Source: Eutypa lata (taxonomy: Eukaryota; Ascomycota; Sordariomycetes; Xylariales; Diatrypaceae). Taken from it: a DNA stretch of 64,000 nucleotides. This document shows, piece after piece, positions 11,356 to 23,200 of the stretch (its first letter is position 1; each line of letters starts with the position of its first letter). Location: assembly GCA_022661535.1 (NCBI GenBank), contig JAKULF010000009.1, positions 1,550,001 through 1,614,000 on the forward strand, in the 5' to 3' direction. Under the pieces are notes generated by a model. That model made no database searches. It had not been told where the DNA came from and saw nothing but the letters and a program-made list of their open reading frames with translations. A program made the position numbers and the translations under genes.

Positions 11356-14300
11356 ATGGCTTCCCCTGGGCGTAGACCATCACCTCCTGACTTGACATCT
11401 GCGAATACCTCTGCAGGTGCTAATGAATTAATTCAATCCCTTAATAAATTATCCATCAAGACATCACAAACTCCCGGTTCTTTAAAATCACACAAGCCTT
11501 TCCTATCGAAAACATCCCCTGATTATCTAGCTTCGCCCAAGACAAGTACAGCGCCTCGCAGCCCTATCGCTAGGGCTGGTTCTACCGACAATGGTTCACG
11601 TTCACGATCTGCTACTCCAACCCTACTTCGAAAATCTTCCACGACTTCTTTACGTTCCTCCACTAATCGGGCACCTTCACGAAAGACAAGTGCCACGAAC
11701 CTAAGGTCACCAAATACTAGCAAGCCTTCCCCTAGCGGAAGCAACTTTCCCATCTATCTTGAGAAGCCAGCACCAAGCGTGGCTTCTGTTGCCAATGCAT
11801 ATTTCAAGAAGGAACTCGAGACCCTGCATTCTGAACCAACCGCCCGCCCTACCGACACCATCATTATCCTGCACGATGCCTGTTATGGCCATCGATTCTC
11901 TCGACCTCGCGCAACGAAGAACATGCTTAGTACTATTGTGGAGCGTCCAGAGAGAATCCAAGCAAGTGTTTTGGGTGTATCGGCAGCATACGTGAGGCTC
12001 GGCGAGAGACATTGCGAAGGAAGGGTCCCTATACACCCAAACCTAGATCCGAACTCGCTTCCTTCTATTCCTTTTCGTATATTGAAAACAGAGCGCAAAC
12101 TGCCCCTAGACGCCCCTGCTGTTACCAATGTTCATGGGACTAAGTGGATGGAGGAGCTGAAGGTTATGTGTGACGCGGCAGAGGCGAAATTAGCATTGAA
12201 CGGAAGCGAGTTGCGGCGGCCAGAGATGAACCGTGGTTCTGACTCGGAACCACCACAGAAGTTACATGAAGGCGATTTGTATCTCTGTGCTGAGTCTCAA
12301 AATGCATTCGAAGGGGCACTGGGTGCGGTATGTGAAGCCGTCGATACGGTGTTCTCAGATGCGCCGCAGAAACGTGCATTTGTTGCAGTGCGTCCTCCTG
12401 GCCACCATTGTTCCGCCTCCCACCCATCTGGATTCTGCTGGGTCAACAATGTCCAGGTTGGCATCATGCACGGAGTCCTGGCGCATGGTTTGACGCACGC
12501 TGCTATTATCGACTTTGACCTTCACCATGGTGATGGATCCCAGGCTATCACGTGGGCGCACAATAAGCGTGGGCTGCCCAAGAATGTTGCCTCGTGGAAG
12601 AAGACCCCGATCGGGTACTTTAGCCTTCACGATATTAACTCATACCCGTGCGAATGGGGTGACGAGGAAAAGGTCAAGAATGCTAGTCTTTGCATTGATA
12701 ATGCCCATGGACAGAACATATGGAATGTCCATTTACAAGAGTGGAAAACGGAGGTCGACTTCTGGCGACTATACCAATCCAGGTATTCTGTTTTACTCGA
12801 GAAAGCTCGGAACTTCCTCCGATTGCAGACTGAACGGCTCCGGGCTGCGGGTCAGGTGCCCAAGGCTGCGATATTCTTATCTGCCGGTTTCGACGCAAGT
12901 GAATGGGAAGGCGTTGGCATGCAGCGACACAAGGTCAACGTACCCACCGAGTTCTACGCCCGGATTACTCGTGATGTTGTTAAGATGGCATCAGAGGAAG
13001 GTCTGGGCGTGGAGGGACGCATTATTAGTGTACTCGAAGGTGGTTATAGCGACCGAGCCCTGTATTCAGGGGTGTTGAGCCATTTGGGTGGTCTAGCTGG
13101 AAACGAACCTATATATCATCGGGAAGACAGCAATGGTGGGCTTCCAAATGAGATGGGCAGTAGGATTGGATCTTTCAGTGGGTCTTTCAGTCGACGAAGC
13201 ACACTGAGCGAGGTTATGCCCAGATTTCCATATGATCCCAACTGGTGGTCGGTAACGGAACTCGACAAACTTGACGGTTATACCCCAGCACCTGCAAAAC
13301 CTGCTAGAATGAGAGACGCCCCTCCACCTACTTATTGTTCCCCTACTCAGGCTTCTGAAGCCAAGTTGACCGAGATAGCTAAAATCCGTCGAAGCGTATC
13401 GGGGGTCGGTGTTCCCAGTGGTGGACACAATTATAATATCCCGAGAGTGCCGACTCCTCCACCTCCTGACGTACCATGGACGGCGGCTGCTCATGAGCTG
13501 AGCAAACTACTGGTCCCCAATGACCGCCAGATTAACAGCTGTAAACATGAAGAGCTCAATACAGAGGCAACAAAAGCCAAGCAGAAGCGTCAGTCCCTAA
13601 ACAGTGCTGTCAAGAGCGAGAATGGGGATGCTGAGCCTGCTATTCCTTCTCGTCCTTCGACGCGAATGTCTCTACGTGAACGCAAGCCTACCAACTACAC
13701 TGACCCTGACAGCGATATTGATAAGGCACGTAGAAAGACAGTCGGCGGTGCACTCGCTACGGAGAAGGTAAGGACCTCTAGCGATCCATAAAAAGACTTA
13801 TAGAAAGCTAATATAAAACTAGGCCAATGCTCGTGGGAAGCTTCCGTCACAAAATGAAACCAAGCTTCTTCAGCAACCAAGTAGGAGACTCAGTGTAGCA
13901 TCCAACATGTCAACAGCTACACAAGGCCCAGAGCCAACCAACTCTGATCTGAAACCTATCGGCTCTCAGGTGCCACGACCCGCTACCTCAGCAAGCGTCC
14001 GCACCCAAACTACCAATAACCAAAATGGTAGAAAGACGCGACTAGCAGGGCCAACTCCAAGAAATGGTGTACGGGTGCCGCGGGCCACAAAAGCAAAGGG
14101 AGCAGCGCCGGCAAAGGCAAACCCTATAGCAAACCAAATGCCTCCTACTACACAGTCAACCAATACCATCTCTTACAATACTGCTCCGAAACATCAGGAA
14201 CCGGTAGTAGGGTCTACATCCGGTGCTACATCTAAGGCTTCTTCTGACAATGGAGGCGACTTGGATAATATTACCAATGGAATGAAACGTATCAAGATTA

Positions 14301-15175
14301 ATGTTCTAACCAAGGAGAAGAAGGAGGCAAGACAGCGAGAAGCAGCTGAGAAGAAGGCCGCGTCAGAAAGAGCAACATCTGAGGAGGCTGTTTCGGGTAT
14401 TAAACACGAAAGCGATTACGCCGAAGAAAAGACAAACCTTTCCTCTGTCATCTCCAACGCAGCCCAGGTCGCTCTACCTCCGTCATCCCCTCTCGGACCT
14501 CCGCAACATCATCACCATCCCCCAGGACCATCCGAAACCAACGCATCTCCAGCAGCAGCAATCTCGAAACCCCCACCCTCAATACCAACCATCCACACAG
14601 CCTCACCATTCGAAGAAGTCCCGATCCCCACCATCATGACGCCAACCATCGAAAGCAACAACCACCAACCACATTCGACGGGCAACTCTCCCGAGGCGGC
14701 GGCGGCCACCGCGCAGACCCCAGACCCCTTCGTGCCGTACCACCCCGACGGCCCGCCAGCAGCAGCCATCCCCCTCTCAGGTCCGGTCCGCATCCTAGAT
14801 CCCAACACGGGAACCCCGGCTTCGGCTCGTCCGCATTCGCCTCGCAAGCAACAGCAGCGCTCGCCTAGCAAGGCAGCAATAGCAGCAACAGCCCAACAGC
14901 AAAATAAGCATCAGCCACCACCACCACCACAACCACCTCTCCCGTTCGACGCGCGCGTGCTCGCCTTGAGCCCAGATAGGAAGGGGTATCACGGCTTCAC
15001 TGCCACGTCTCCGATCCCGTTCGCGGCGCCGCGACCTACTGTTGCTGCTCTGGAGCAGGACCGGAACCAGAATGCTACCACTACTACTACGGCTACGGAA
15101 GGAAGCAGCCCGAGCGGCGGCAGGGGAAAGGTTTGGGATGTCCCTGAGACGCCTGGACTGAGGCGCCAGGTTTAG
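11356..15175 (+). CDS. HOS3: Histone deacetylase HOS3 (class II-like, Zn-dependent)
   Basis: Two exons, 11356-13767 and 13823-15175, giving 1254 aa. The 55-nt intron has donor GTAAGG, branch-like GCTAATA and acceptor ACTAG. Reading through it stops after seven codons, while splicing continues in frame into the 422-codon frame beginning at 13907. The HDAC domain is at about residues 170-590: HDACYGHRF, the active-site GHH in RPPGHHCSASHP at about 345, metal ligands in DFDLHHGDG at about 386, GFDA at about 511 and LEGGYSDRAL at about 560. These sequences are HOS3-type. HOS3 removes acetyl groups from histone tails and in yeast acts at the bud neck and nucleus. The N-terminal 140 residues are Ser/Thr/Pro-rich. 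The long C-terminal tail is basic, then Pro/Gln/His-rich, and probably disordered; it contains a Lys/Glu-rich helix near residues 955-990. Confidence 0.95.
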
Positions 15176-16552
15176 TCTCATTTAGTTACCGCCGATATCT
15201 ATTCTCCAGGGGTTGTGGCTGGCTAAGTAAGCCAATATCCGAATCTTGGCTCCCCCGTAATGCTATTGTTGGATTTAGATGTTTTATTCCAGTCATACCT
15301 TGCCTGCTCGTGCTACTTGGAATATTTTCTTCTTCTTTCTAGACCCTTGTCGTTTATGCACGATTTCTCTTCAAATTACGATACCCTCTTCGTTCTGTCT
15401 TGCCTATCATCGTCGATGCACTTGTCGATTGATCTTTTTATATTGCAGAGCACCTAGTTACTTGTTTAGTTTATTTGCTGGTTGGTTGGTTTATCGTGAT
15501 GCATGGAATACATGGATTGTCGGGTTTTGATTTTGATTGTGTTGTGTTGGATGGAGTACTCGCATAGCCCAGTAGTAGAAAGTAGTCATTCAACGCCTTA
15601 TTAATTACCTGCCTAATATAAGTGCAATATAGAGTCATAACTGTGTCAATGTGTCTGTACTTTGTTGGCGTTCTCACTCTTGCATTGGTATATCTAGTAT
15701 TTTGGGATTATCATGATACGTTCAGGTTCGTTTCTCTCTCCCGGAATAAAAGCTTTTCCTAATGGAACGTAGATATAAACTGCCATAAGGTCCTTCCGCG
15801 CCGGAGCAACAAAATTATACCCTCATTTCTGTTAGATAACGTACAGATACGTACATACACCGGTTCAGCGTACTATAGCTGTTATAGATATATCTTTCAC
15901 GGCTTCGCTCATAAGGCCTTGCCCGGGCTGCTGTGCAGGCTTCACAACCCTTAGTGAGCTCCGGCCCGGGGGCAGGCCTGACTTGCTTTTACTCGACGGC
16001 TTGATCTGCTCGATGGCGCTGCTCAAATTACCTTTATCCGACGACCTACCCGAACTTACCCTTATCCGAGGTAGGTGTCAAGCTGGAGCCTCGATCTCTA
16101 TATTTGGCTGAAAGAATCCTGAAAGCCACCTCTTTGGGGTGGACGCCTTGTGGAGTAGTACCTCTACAACGATAGAGTGTCTTCTATTGTTTTAATACAA
16201 TCGCGGATGGCGCTTTACCTCCGCACAGATTTAACTAATGAAGGCTTTTGAATATGTGCTGTGGCTACCTGAAACTACACATGCGTGCTATATTGATCTA
16301 TATATACATATATACGAACCAGCAATCCTTGCTAGCTGAACTTGGATACTATAAGTACATATAATGTGATTAGCATAAACTCGGCGTGTAGAGAAATTGT
16401 AGGCAAGTCATAGGTTGAGGTATATATATCCATTCACCTTTCGTTACATTTGAGTTTCCAATGTTCTATTTATCTACTATTTGTACTTATATAGCATACC
16501 TCAGCAGTCATCCTTTCTATTCCTTTCATTCTATTTGATTGCGAATCCTAGC
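15176..16552. other. Spacer with GC-rich hairpin
   Basis: No gene is supported. The first few hundred bases are T-rich and probably the HOS3 3' UTR. At 15915-15977 there is an imperfect GC-rich inverted repeat in otherwise AT-rich DNA. Tandem-like TTATCCGA words follow at about 16030-16070. Confidence 0.5.
15915..15977. repeat. Imperfect GC-rich inverted repeat
   Basis: GGCCTTGCCCGGGC at 15915-15928 pairs with GCCCGGGGGCAGGCC at 15963-15977 with one bulge, leaving a loop of about 34 nt. It could be a structured RNA element or the edge of a mobile element; no identity is claimed. Confidence 0.5.
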
Positions 16553-17024
16553 ATGGCTTCATTTGAAACATTACAAAACTTTCCGTGGCGGTTGGAGCCT
16601 TTGAAGAATTCACTCCTACATGTAGGAGATGCTGGAGAGGAGGTAGGGTTTGAACTAGAACATCGAGGTAAAGAGAGACAGACTTTCAGACTAGTTGGTT
16701 GATATGCTGATCATTCAGGCTGGCCATCCACTCCCAAGACTATACGAGAATCCAGGCCAACACTATTTCGTCGAGAACTTCTTTGCTGGTAAGCCCGCAT
16801 GATCAAGTTAAATATAATCTCGTGCTCCTCCTATTAACACCTTTACCACAGGCTTGGGAATGGCTATCCATCTTCTTGACAGCAAAGCCGAATCGAGCGT
16901 GGGGAACAAGGTGATGCAAGTGGCGAGCGTAACTGCGACGCTATGGTCGATCGCATTTGCTGCTGTAGTCGGGCCCATGCTGAATGCGCTTGCGTTATAC
17001 TACGCGGAACTATCTAGCTACTAA
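16553..17024 (+). CDS. Small hypothetical protein with C-terminal membrane segment
   Basis: Best model: three exons, 16553-16642, 16719-16788 and 16852-17024, giving 110 aa in frame. The second junction (GCTG|GTAAGC to CCACAG|GC) is clear. The first donor is less certain: GAG|GTAGGG is used here, but CAT|GTAGGA would also keep frame. The middle reads GHPLPRLYENPGQHYFVENFF, followed by a soluble linker. A hydrophobic stretch of about 22 residues near the end (VTATLWSIAFAAVVGPML) looks like one transmembrane helix. No family recognised. Confidence 0.6.
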
Positions 17025-17368
17025 TTGACAGATAGTCGCTTTACATCTATATAGCACTTCGTTTGCACTTGTTATGAGGACACGGAGACATAGAAAGCTA
17101 TCTATAATTTCCTCATCAACATTTAACCAAATCCGTCTTCAGGAAAATAGAAATCACTCACGTTAAATCCTGACCAGCCATTATAGCACCATATTTGGAA
17201 TGGATAATAAGTATTAAGTTGAAAGGAGACTGAATAATATACATATACAAAGTGTATACAGAGGTAGGATATCTTGATAGAAAAGAGAAAACCCGCTCGC
17301 TAGTTAGTATCAATCATACATACTTACACAAGTCCAACATCCCCCCACCTTCTAAGCTTACTTATTAG

Positions 17369-17402
<34 letters not shown>
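17369..17402. repeat. (CTGC)n microsatellite
   Basis: About eight tandem CTGC units immediately beyond the 3' end of the monooxygenase gene, within the 382-bp gap that separates it from the convergent small membrane protein gene. Nothing else of note lies in that gap. Confidence 0.9.
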
Positions 17403-17406
17403 ACCA

Positions 17407-18765
17407 TCAGTTTTGCCCTACTCCCACTTCTTCCCCCTCCAGCTCCGGATAATGCGGCAGTTCCCACGCCGCCGTCTTATCGCTCCAGCCGACCGCCTGG
17501 TCCATCCGGAAGTACGCCGCGACCCGCGCGAACGCCTGAAGGAACCGGATGCCGAGGCTGGACGTGGGGAACATCAGCGCCGCCCCCGCCGACTTGGTGC
17601 GCCCGTGGTTCGCCGTCGCGATGGGCCGGAACTTCTCCTCATAAGCCTTCGCTCCCTCCACCACCGCTTCCGTTATCATCTTCTTCGATGACACCGTGTT
17701 GTTGTTGTCGTTGTTTCCCGGTTTCGGCAACCGCGACGCGATCTCCCCCGCGAGCACGTACGCCCCGATCAGACCCCACGTGCAGCCGAACCCACCGGCA
17801 GTCTGGCAGTGCGCCGCATCGCCAAGGAGCACCACGCGGCCCCGGCTCCAATCGCCTTTTGGCAGATTCACCTCCTCGAACGGCGTGCAGTAGAAGTCCG
17901 CCGCCTCGGGCGCACGTCGCAGGGCGTCGACGAAGCGCGGGGTCTCCCACCCGCCATCGGCGTACATGTCGGCCCACGCGTCTCGTAGCTGCTGTAGGTC
18001 GCCCGACTTGTACGCCGCGTCGATGCCGGGGTAGCTGTCCCGGCCACGCATTATCATGTACACGCGGGTCAGGTCGGCGCAGTCCTTGCGCGTGCCGATG
18101 ACGCGCGGGACGCCCCCCGGGAGATGGCAGAAGGTGCCGCGGTCGGAGTCGCCGGGCCGCGATGGGATGCTGTAGTAGCCGATGTAGCCGCCGAGGGGGA
18201 TGCGGGGGTCGGGCGCGTCGGGGCCCAGCATCATGCCGCGGGTTTTGGAACTGGTCCCGTCGGCGCCGACGACGAGGTCGAAGTCCTCGTCGTGGCCGTC
18301 GCGGAAGCGGACGTGGACCTTGCCGTCGTCGACGTCCGGATCGTCCTGCGTGAGCGCATCCACCGTCGTGCCGAACAGGTGCCGCACGTTCCCCTTGCCC
18401 TCCGTGAGCCGGTAGAGGATGCCGACGAGGTCGCCGCGCATGATCTCGTACTCGGACGTGAAGCTCTGGCGGCCGTCGCCGGTCTGGGCCGCGGGGAAGA
18501 AGGCCTTCGTCTGGCCGTGGAGGTCGACGAGCTGCATGCCGACCTCGTGCACGGCCGCGGCCCGCACCGCCGCCTCGATCCCCATCTTCTGCATCATCGG
18601 CACCCCTTGGCCCCGTAGGTCCACCTGCTGCCCCGATGCCCGCATCGATGACGACCGCTCCGCGAGCGTGATGCTGGTGAAGTTGCCGAGCCGCGATAGC
18701 CAGTAGGCGAGGGCTGGACCGGCGACACCGCCGCCGATGATGAGAACTTTGAGGGGAGCGGCCAT
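17407..18765 (-). CDS. FAD-dependent monooxygenase (PHBH fold)
   Basis: Single-exon frame, 452 aa from the ATG at 18765. The frame is open upstream to 18978, but that part is low-complexity and the family begins right at the FAD fold, so the downstream ATG is preferred. N-terminal GGGVAGPALAYWL at residues 11-23 is the dinucleotide-binding motif. DLVVGADGTSSKTR is the DG motif, and GRVVLLGDAAHCQTAGGFG is the GD motif that closes the FAD site. These three motifs in order define flavoprotein aromatic hydroxylases and TetX-like enzymes, which hydroxylate aromatic or polyketide substrates with NAD(P)H and O2. The substrate cannot be read from sequence. The gene stands alone rather than in an obvious metabolite cluster. 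Confidence 0.92.
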   Translation of the reverse strand: MAAPLKVLIIGGGVAGPALAYWLSRLGNFTSITLAERSSSMRASGQQVDLRGQGVPMMQKMGIEAAVRAAAVHEVGMQLVDLHGQTKAFFPAAQTGDGRQSFTSEYEIMRGDLVGILYRLTEGKGNVRHLFGTTVDALTQDDPDVDDGKVHVRFRDGHDEDFDLVVGADGTSSKTRGMMLGPDAPDPRIPLGGYIGYYSIPSRPGDSDRGTFCHLPGGVPRVIGTRKDCADLTRVYMIMRGRDSYPGIDAAYKSGDLQQLRDAWADMYADGGWETPRFVDALRRAPEAADFYCTPFEEVNLPKGDWSRGRVVLLGDAAHCQTAGGFGCTWGLIGAYVLAGEIASRLPKPGNNDNNNTVSSKKMITEAVVEGAKAYEEKFRPIATANHGRTKSAGAALMFPTSSLGIRFLQAFARVAAYFRMDQAVGWSDKTAAWELPHYPELEGEEVGVGQN

Positions 18766-20261
18766 GATGTGGTGTGTGCGTGAGTGTGCGTAAGTGTGCG
18801 TGTAAGGGGTGGGTTGAAATCCAACGGAATAAGTATATATATATATATACTTAGCTATTGAATGAATTGGTAGTTGGCTGGCATGAAAGCAGGTATCAAG
18901 TAATCCCAAGGTGGAGGGATATACAGGTGAACAAATAAATAAGAGCCGGGTTGGAGCTCTAAGCACGCATGTACGCAAGCTTAGAACGATGCGTTGAATA
19001 ATAGGAGAATATTACCTACTTAACTAGAGCAAAGAAGAATAACGACGCTGCCCGTTGCCGCAGATTTATAGCTTGGACCCTCCGGCTAGGGCAGCCCCTT
19101 TTCTATCGGCCGGTGCCTAAAAACTAGCTTACCTTACCTAGAAGGTGCGGTGAAGTCTAATATTGCCGCGCAATTCGGCCGTTAGTTGTCCGAATTGTCC
19201 GTTCGGCCGTTTTCGTCCGACGCATCTCCGTTCCACTTTCTGAGTCACGGACGGACGTATGTACGTGGCTACATATTAAGTAGCTGCTAAAATTCAATGG
19301 CACATTCGTATATCTGACGATAACAAAATCACAAGCGAATGATTATTACTATGATGAGAGATATATAAATTAAGAGGGAAATGCAACAATTTCTTTACCA
19401 ACGACATATATACCTTCTACTCGGTAGGGAGTTAGCAAGCAGTGGAAACGCAGACAGAACTTCTAATTCGGAGACCGGGATCTTGGCACGGAGGACCCAC
19501 ACTAACTGACCCATTAGGCGAATTTCCGGGGCCGAGCGGCTTTCACGATATAGTTCGGTTGAATTAGGCCGGGTTTAGGAGCTGAAGGATTGAACTAACG
19601 TCAGGCAGTCATCCATCGCTGTGACTCTTCTTGCCTTTTCAGTCTAGTTCCAGTTCTACGCTCACGTTCCATGTTACCCAATTAGATAACGAGAAACCCG
19701 CTGTTTACTGTTAACTATTTGCCTACTAAGTAGGTAGTCCACAAGACAGAGATGACTCATGGGTAGAACTATACTACAAGATAGATATATCTACGATGGT
19801 ATTAGAAGCCTAGAAAACTTCGATATGTAGTCATATGATGAGAAACCCAAATTCCAGCTTGCTGGCTGTATTTGTGGTGCTAGCATTGGACATAGTCAAC
19901 CCGCTAGGTAGAAGGGAATCTCAAAATCTACAAGTGGCGTTGATATCATCCAGTAAAGTGCCTAATGACTGTCTGGATATGCATATATGGACATTTTGCT
20001 CATTTATGTCCTCATCCCCCAAAAACCATCCATGAACGCCCAAACCAATCCTCCTTTCTCTCTCTTGCATGTCATAAATACACACATGGAGCCAGTCAGT
20101 CACTCCTCCCAAATGGTATCAAGCATATGCGAATGGAAAAGAACCCCACCACCACCATCACCACCACCTTCAACAGTCCCATCATTAAAGTCCACAGCAT
20201 CTTCCATATCAACCAACTCTTTTTCGCTGCCCACCCAATTCAAATCCAAATCCATTTCCGA
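18766..20261. other. Intergenic spacer
   Basis: About 1.5 kb without a supportable gene. A (TA)7 run about 80 bp upstream of the monooxygenase ATG (near 18835-18850) may supply its TATA element. The rest is AT-rich spacer. The part near 20000-20260 is C/A-rich and probably the 3' UTR of the homeodomain gene. Confidence 0.5.
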
Positions 20262-23200
20262 TTAAATGTTGAAGTCCGACCCAGTAGCGTTGTTGCCGCT
20301 TCGACTGTTGTCATTGGCACCGTCGTTCATCATATGGTCCAACGGACTCGCACTTATCTGCTGCCGCGTCATCGTCGTCGTCGTCGCTGTTGAGTTTTCA
20401 GGGCTCTTCATATCAAGGAGTAGCATATCGCTGAGCTCCTGCTCCGAGAAGCTGACATTTCCCAGGTCTCCGACGTCGGCGAAGTCCATATCCATATCCA
20501 TGTCCATGTTCATGTTCATATTCATGTTCATATCCGTAGACGATGCCGCCGCCGATGGGTTTCCTGCTAGGAGGAATTGCAGACCCGTGGTGATGCCCGA
20601 GATGTGCGAGGGTGGTTGCTGTTGCGTCGCACCGAGACCCAGACTTAGACCTCCTAGTTGCTGTGCCTCGCCGCTGAGAATCGAAGGAGATATAGAAGAT
20701 GACATGGTGATCGTAGCAGTACCCGCACCTGCACCCTGTAGCGCGGCTTTGAACCGGCCTAGTCGGATTGGGTCGTCGCAGGGGGTACTCTGCATGCCTA
20801 GGATCTGGCGCGCCCGCTCGCGCAGCGCATCGTCGCTCGGGAACACGCCATTGGTGCGGTGCAGCTCCCGCCTGACGTACTCGGCGAGGCCAGTCTCGAG
20901 CTCCCTTGAGTTGAAAATTCTGGTACTGGTGGTGGTGGTAGGGGCAGGGGTAGTGGGATCAGACGCTGGAGCCGGATGCTGCATCTGCGCAGTGTGCTGT
21001 TGTTGCAGCAGGTTGCTGTTGGCTGTCGTGGTGATAGCATCTTGCTCGAGTGGTGGATTAGCTGTGGTGGGTTGCACGTAAGATTGCGCGAGGCCGGTGC
21101 TGCCGTCTTCCGTGGGCGTCGGGGAGCTCCACGCATCGCAAGAGGCGAGGCCGGGGCCCGAGTCCTTGGGTAGGAGGCCGACGTCGCGCTTGAAGCGTAT
21201 TAACCACTCCGAGTGATCGGCGGCAGTAAAATTCAAAGGATCATCGCTAATTTGGTCATGTTAGTTACTTTCTACCTTCACGTTTTCTATCAAGACAATA
21301 CGTGACAAGAAATCGATTCCCACAGAGGGTGATTGGTGGAGAGTTTTACTTACTCGTCGAATATAACCCATCGAGCCTGATGCCTGATCTCCTCATCTGT
21401 CGGCACGTGACGGTTGGGGTTGTTAGAGGACATGGTCGACGCTACGAAGCGGCTGAGCCCACGCGCGAGGCGGCGGTAGGTGTTGGCGTCATTGAAAATC
21501 ATATAGCTCAGCTTGAGCGGGCTCTTCGAGCCGCAACGGCCGCCTCCGAGATGTTCCGAGCTGGAATTAACGGCCCCCGGTGGGGAGGGAGCATGATCTA
21601 AGCAGTGTGTGCTATCGTGGTTTCCAGGTTGCAATGGAGATGCCACGGTGTAGGTATCTGGAGAACCGCTTGATCCAGAGGCTGAGGGTACTGTCTTCGG
21701 TGGATGACGTGTTCTGAAATGAGCTAGCCATTCTGTATCATCTGCGGCGGTTTGGTTCCATTCATCATCATGATCGTATATAATTATTCGGGCTTGACGC
21801 TGCAACGAAGCATCCGTAGACTCGACGCCTAAAGACCGTTGCGTTTGAAGGTATTCGCCTAGTTCTCGCTCCAATCTACTATAGTTGTGGATAGTAGAAT
21901 CGATAGTCTTCGGGTCCTTGGACCGCTGGTCTGCGTCCACGACATCTTCGCTCCGGGGGAGATGAGCACGTTGCCTGAAGTTCTGGAGCCAATCCGGAGA
22001 GCCACAAATCAATCGGAGTAGCCAGTTAGCGAGCTGGTCTGATGGGTTACCAGTACTCTCCTCGGTTCTACCAATGATTCGACATGCCTCGACCTGGAGT
22101 TCGTGATCCATCGCCGTTAGACCAAGCAACTGCTTGGCTTTCACAAAGTCCTGCAATTCCCTCTCAAAAGGACAGTTCTCGAAAATATTGCTTTGGCCAT
22201 TGATACTGAGGCTGCCTAGACTACTCTCCCCCTGGTGTCGGTATGGCCGATATACTGCACTATTAGTGATTTCGCTAGAAGACAAGACGAGATCGCGAAG
22301 CCAAGATGACTCGGCCCCGGAAGGGCTTCGGGAAAAAACATCAGCACTGAAGATGATACGGCAAGCTTCGTGCTGTATCTCGGCATCAGTCGGTGGATTT
22401 CCAGTATCTAGGTTCCGATTGGATATCCAATACTGTAATTCGACTTTTAGAAGTTCGTACGCGTTGCTTGGCGACCATGTAGGGCTTTGGCTTGCCATAT
22501 AGGGCAAGGGTGTTTGTCTCTCGTCGTGAATCATATCTGTTACGAATTAGCAATTGCGAATGAAGGGAACCTCGGCGGTTTCTCACAAGGTGGAATAGAG
22601 TTTTCAACCATTTCAAGCACGGGGGCTTCGAAACCCCAGTCACCCTTCCAGTCCGCCATGGTGGTACCGGTCTTGAAGTGCTCGGCAAGGTGATCGACTC
22701 GAATGGACCAGCTGTCCATAACGATGCCACAGAAACCGCATCGCGACCGGATTTGTGGGGTGTTCACGCGCCACTTATCCATCGCCCCCTGCACAAACTT
22801 GACATTGTGTACCAGCTTAAGATGCTGGCGTAAGTGGTCCTTCCTATAGAAAGTCCTCTCCTCCTGCGTTCGCTCCATGCAACCGGAAAAATTGTGTGAC
22901 TCCACGTGTGCATCATCAGGGTTAGTCTGGGCGCAGAAGACACAACTCATTGCGCCACTTTCGGCATTCATGTCCCTCGGACCGTCTGGGCAGCATACCC
23001 ACCGCTCGAGAGATAAATGAAGGGATTTCTCATGTCGTTGCCAGTCATGTTTGGTTCTGAAAGTTTCCGTGCAGAAAGTGCACTGGAAAGTCTTCAGAGG
23101 TTGATGCAAATTCTCATCTGCTCGCTTTGGGGGTGCCCGTCTGCGGCGGCGTCGACCCCGCGTCCGAACAAAAGATGGAACCGAAGATCCACGCGAATTG

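Noticed and set aside
13907..15175. Separate 422-aa gene downstream of HOS3
   Set aside because: A canonical 55-nt intron brings this frame in phase with HOS3, with 28 further in-frame codons before the apparent ATG.
18124..18618. Plus-strand frame opposite the FAD monooxygenase
   Set aside because: Antisense shadow of a GC-rich gene with all three flavoprotein motifs.
20266..21081. 271-codon plus-strand frame opposite the homeodomain gene
   Set aside because: Antisense of an exon whose frame is continuous with the upstream exons. The translation is Cys/Val/Ser-rich with no family features.
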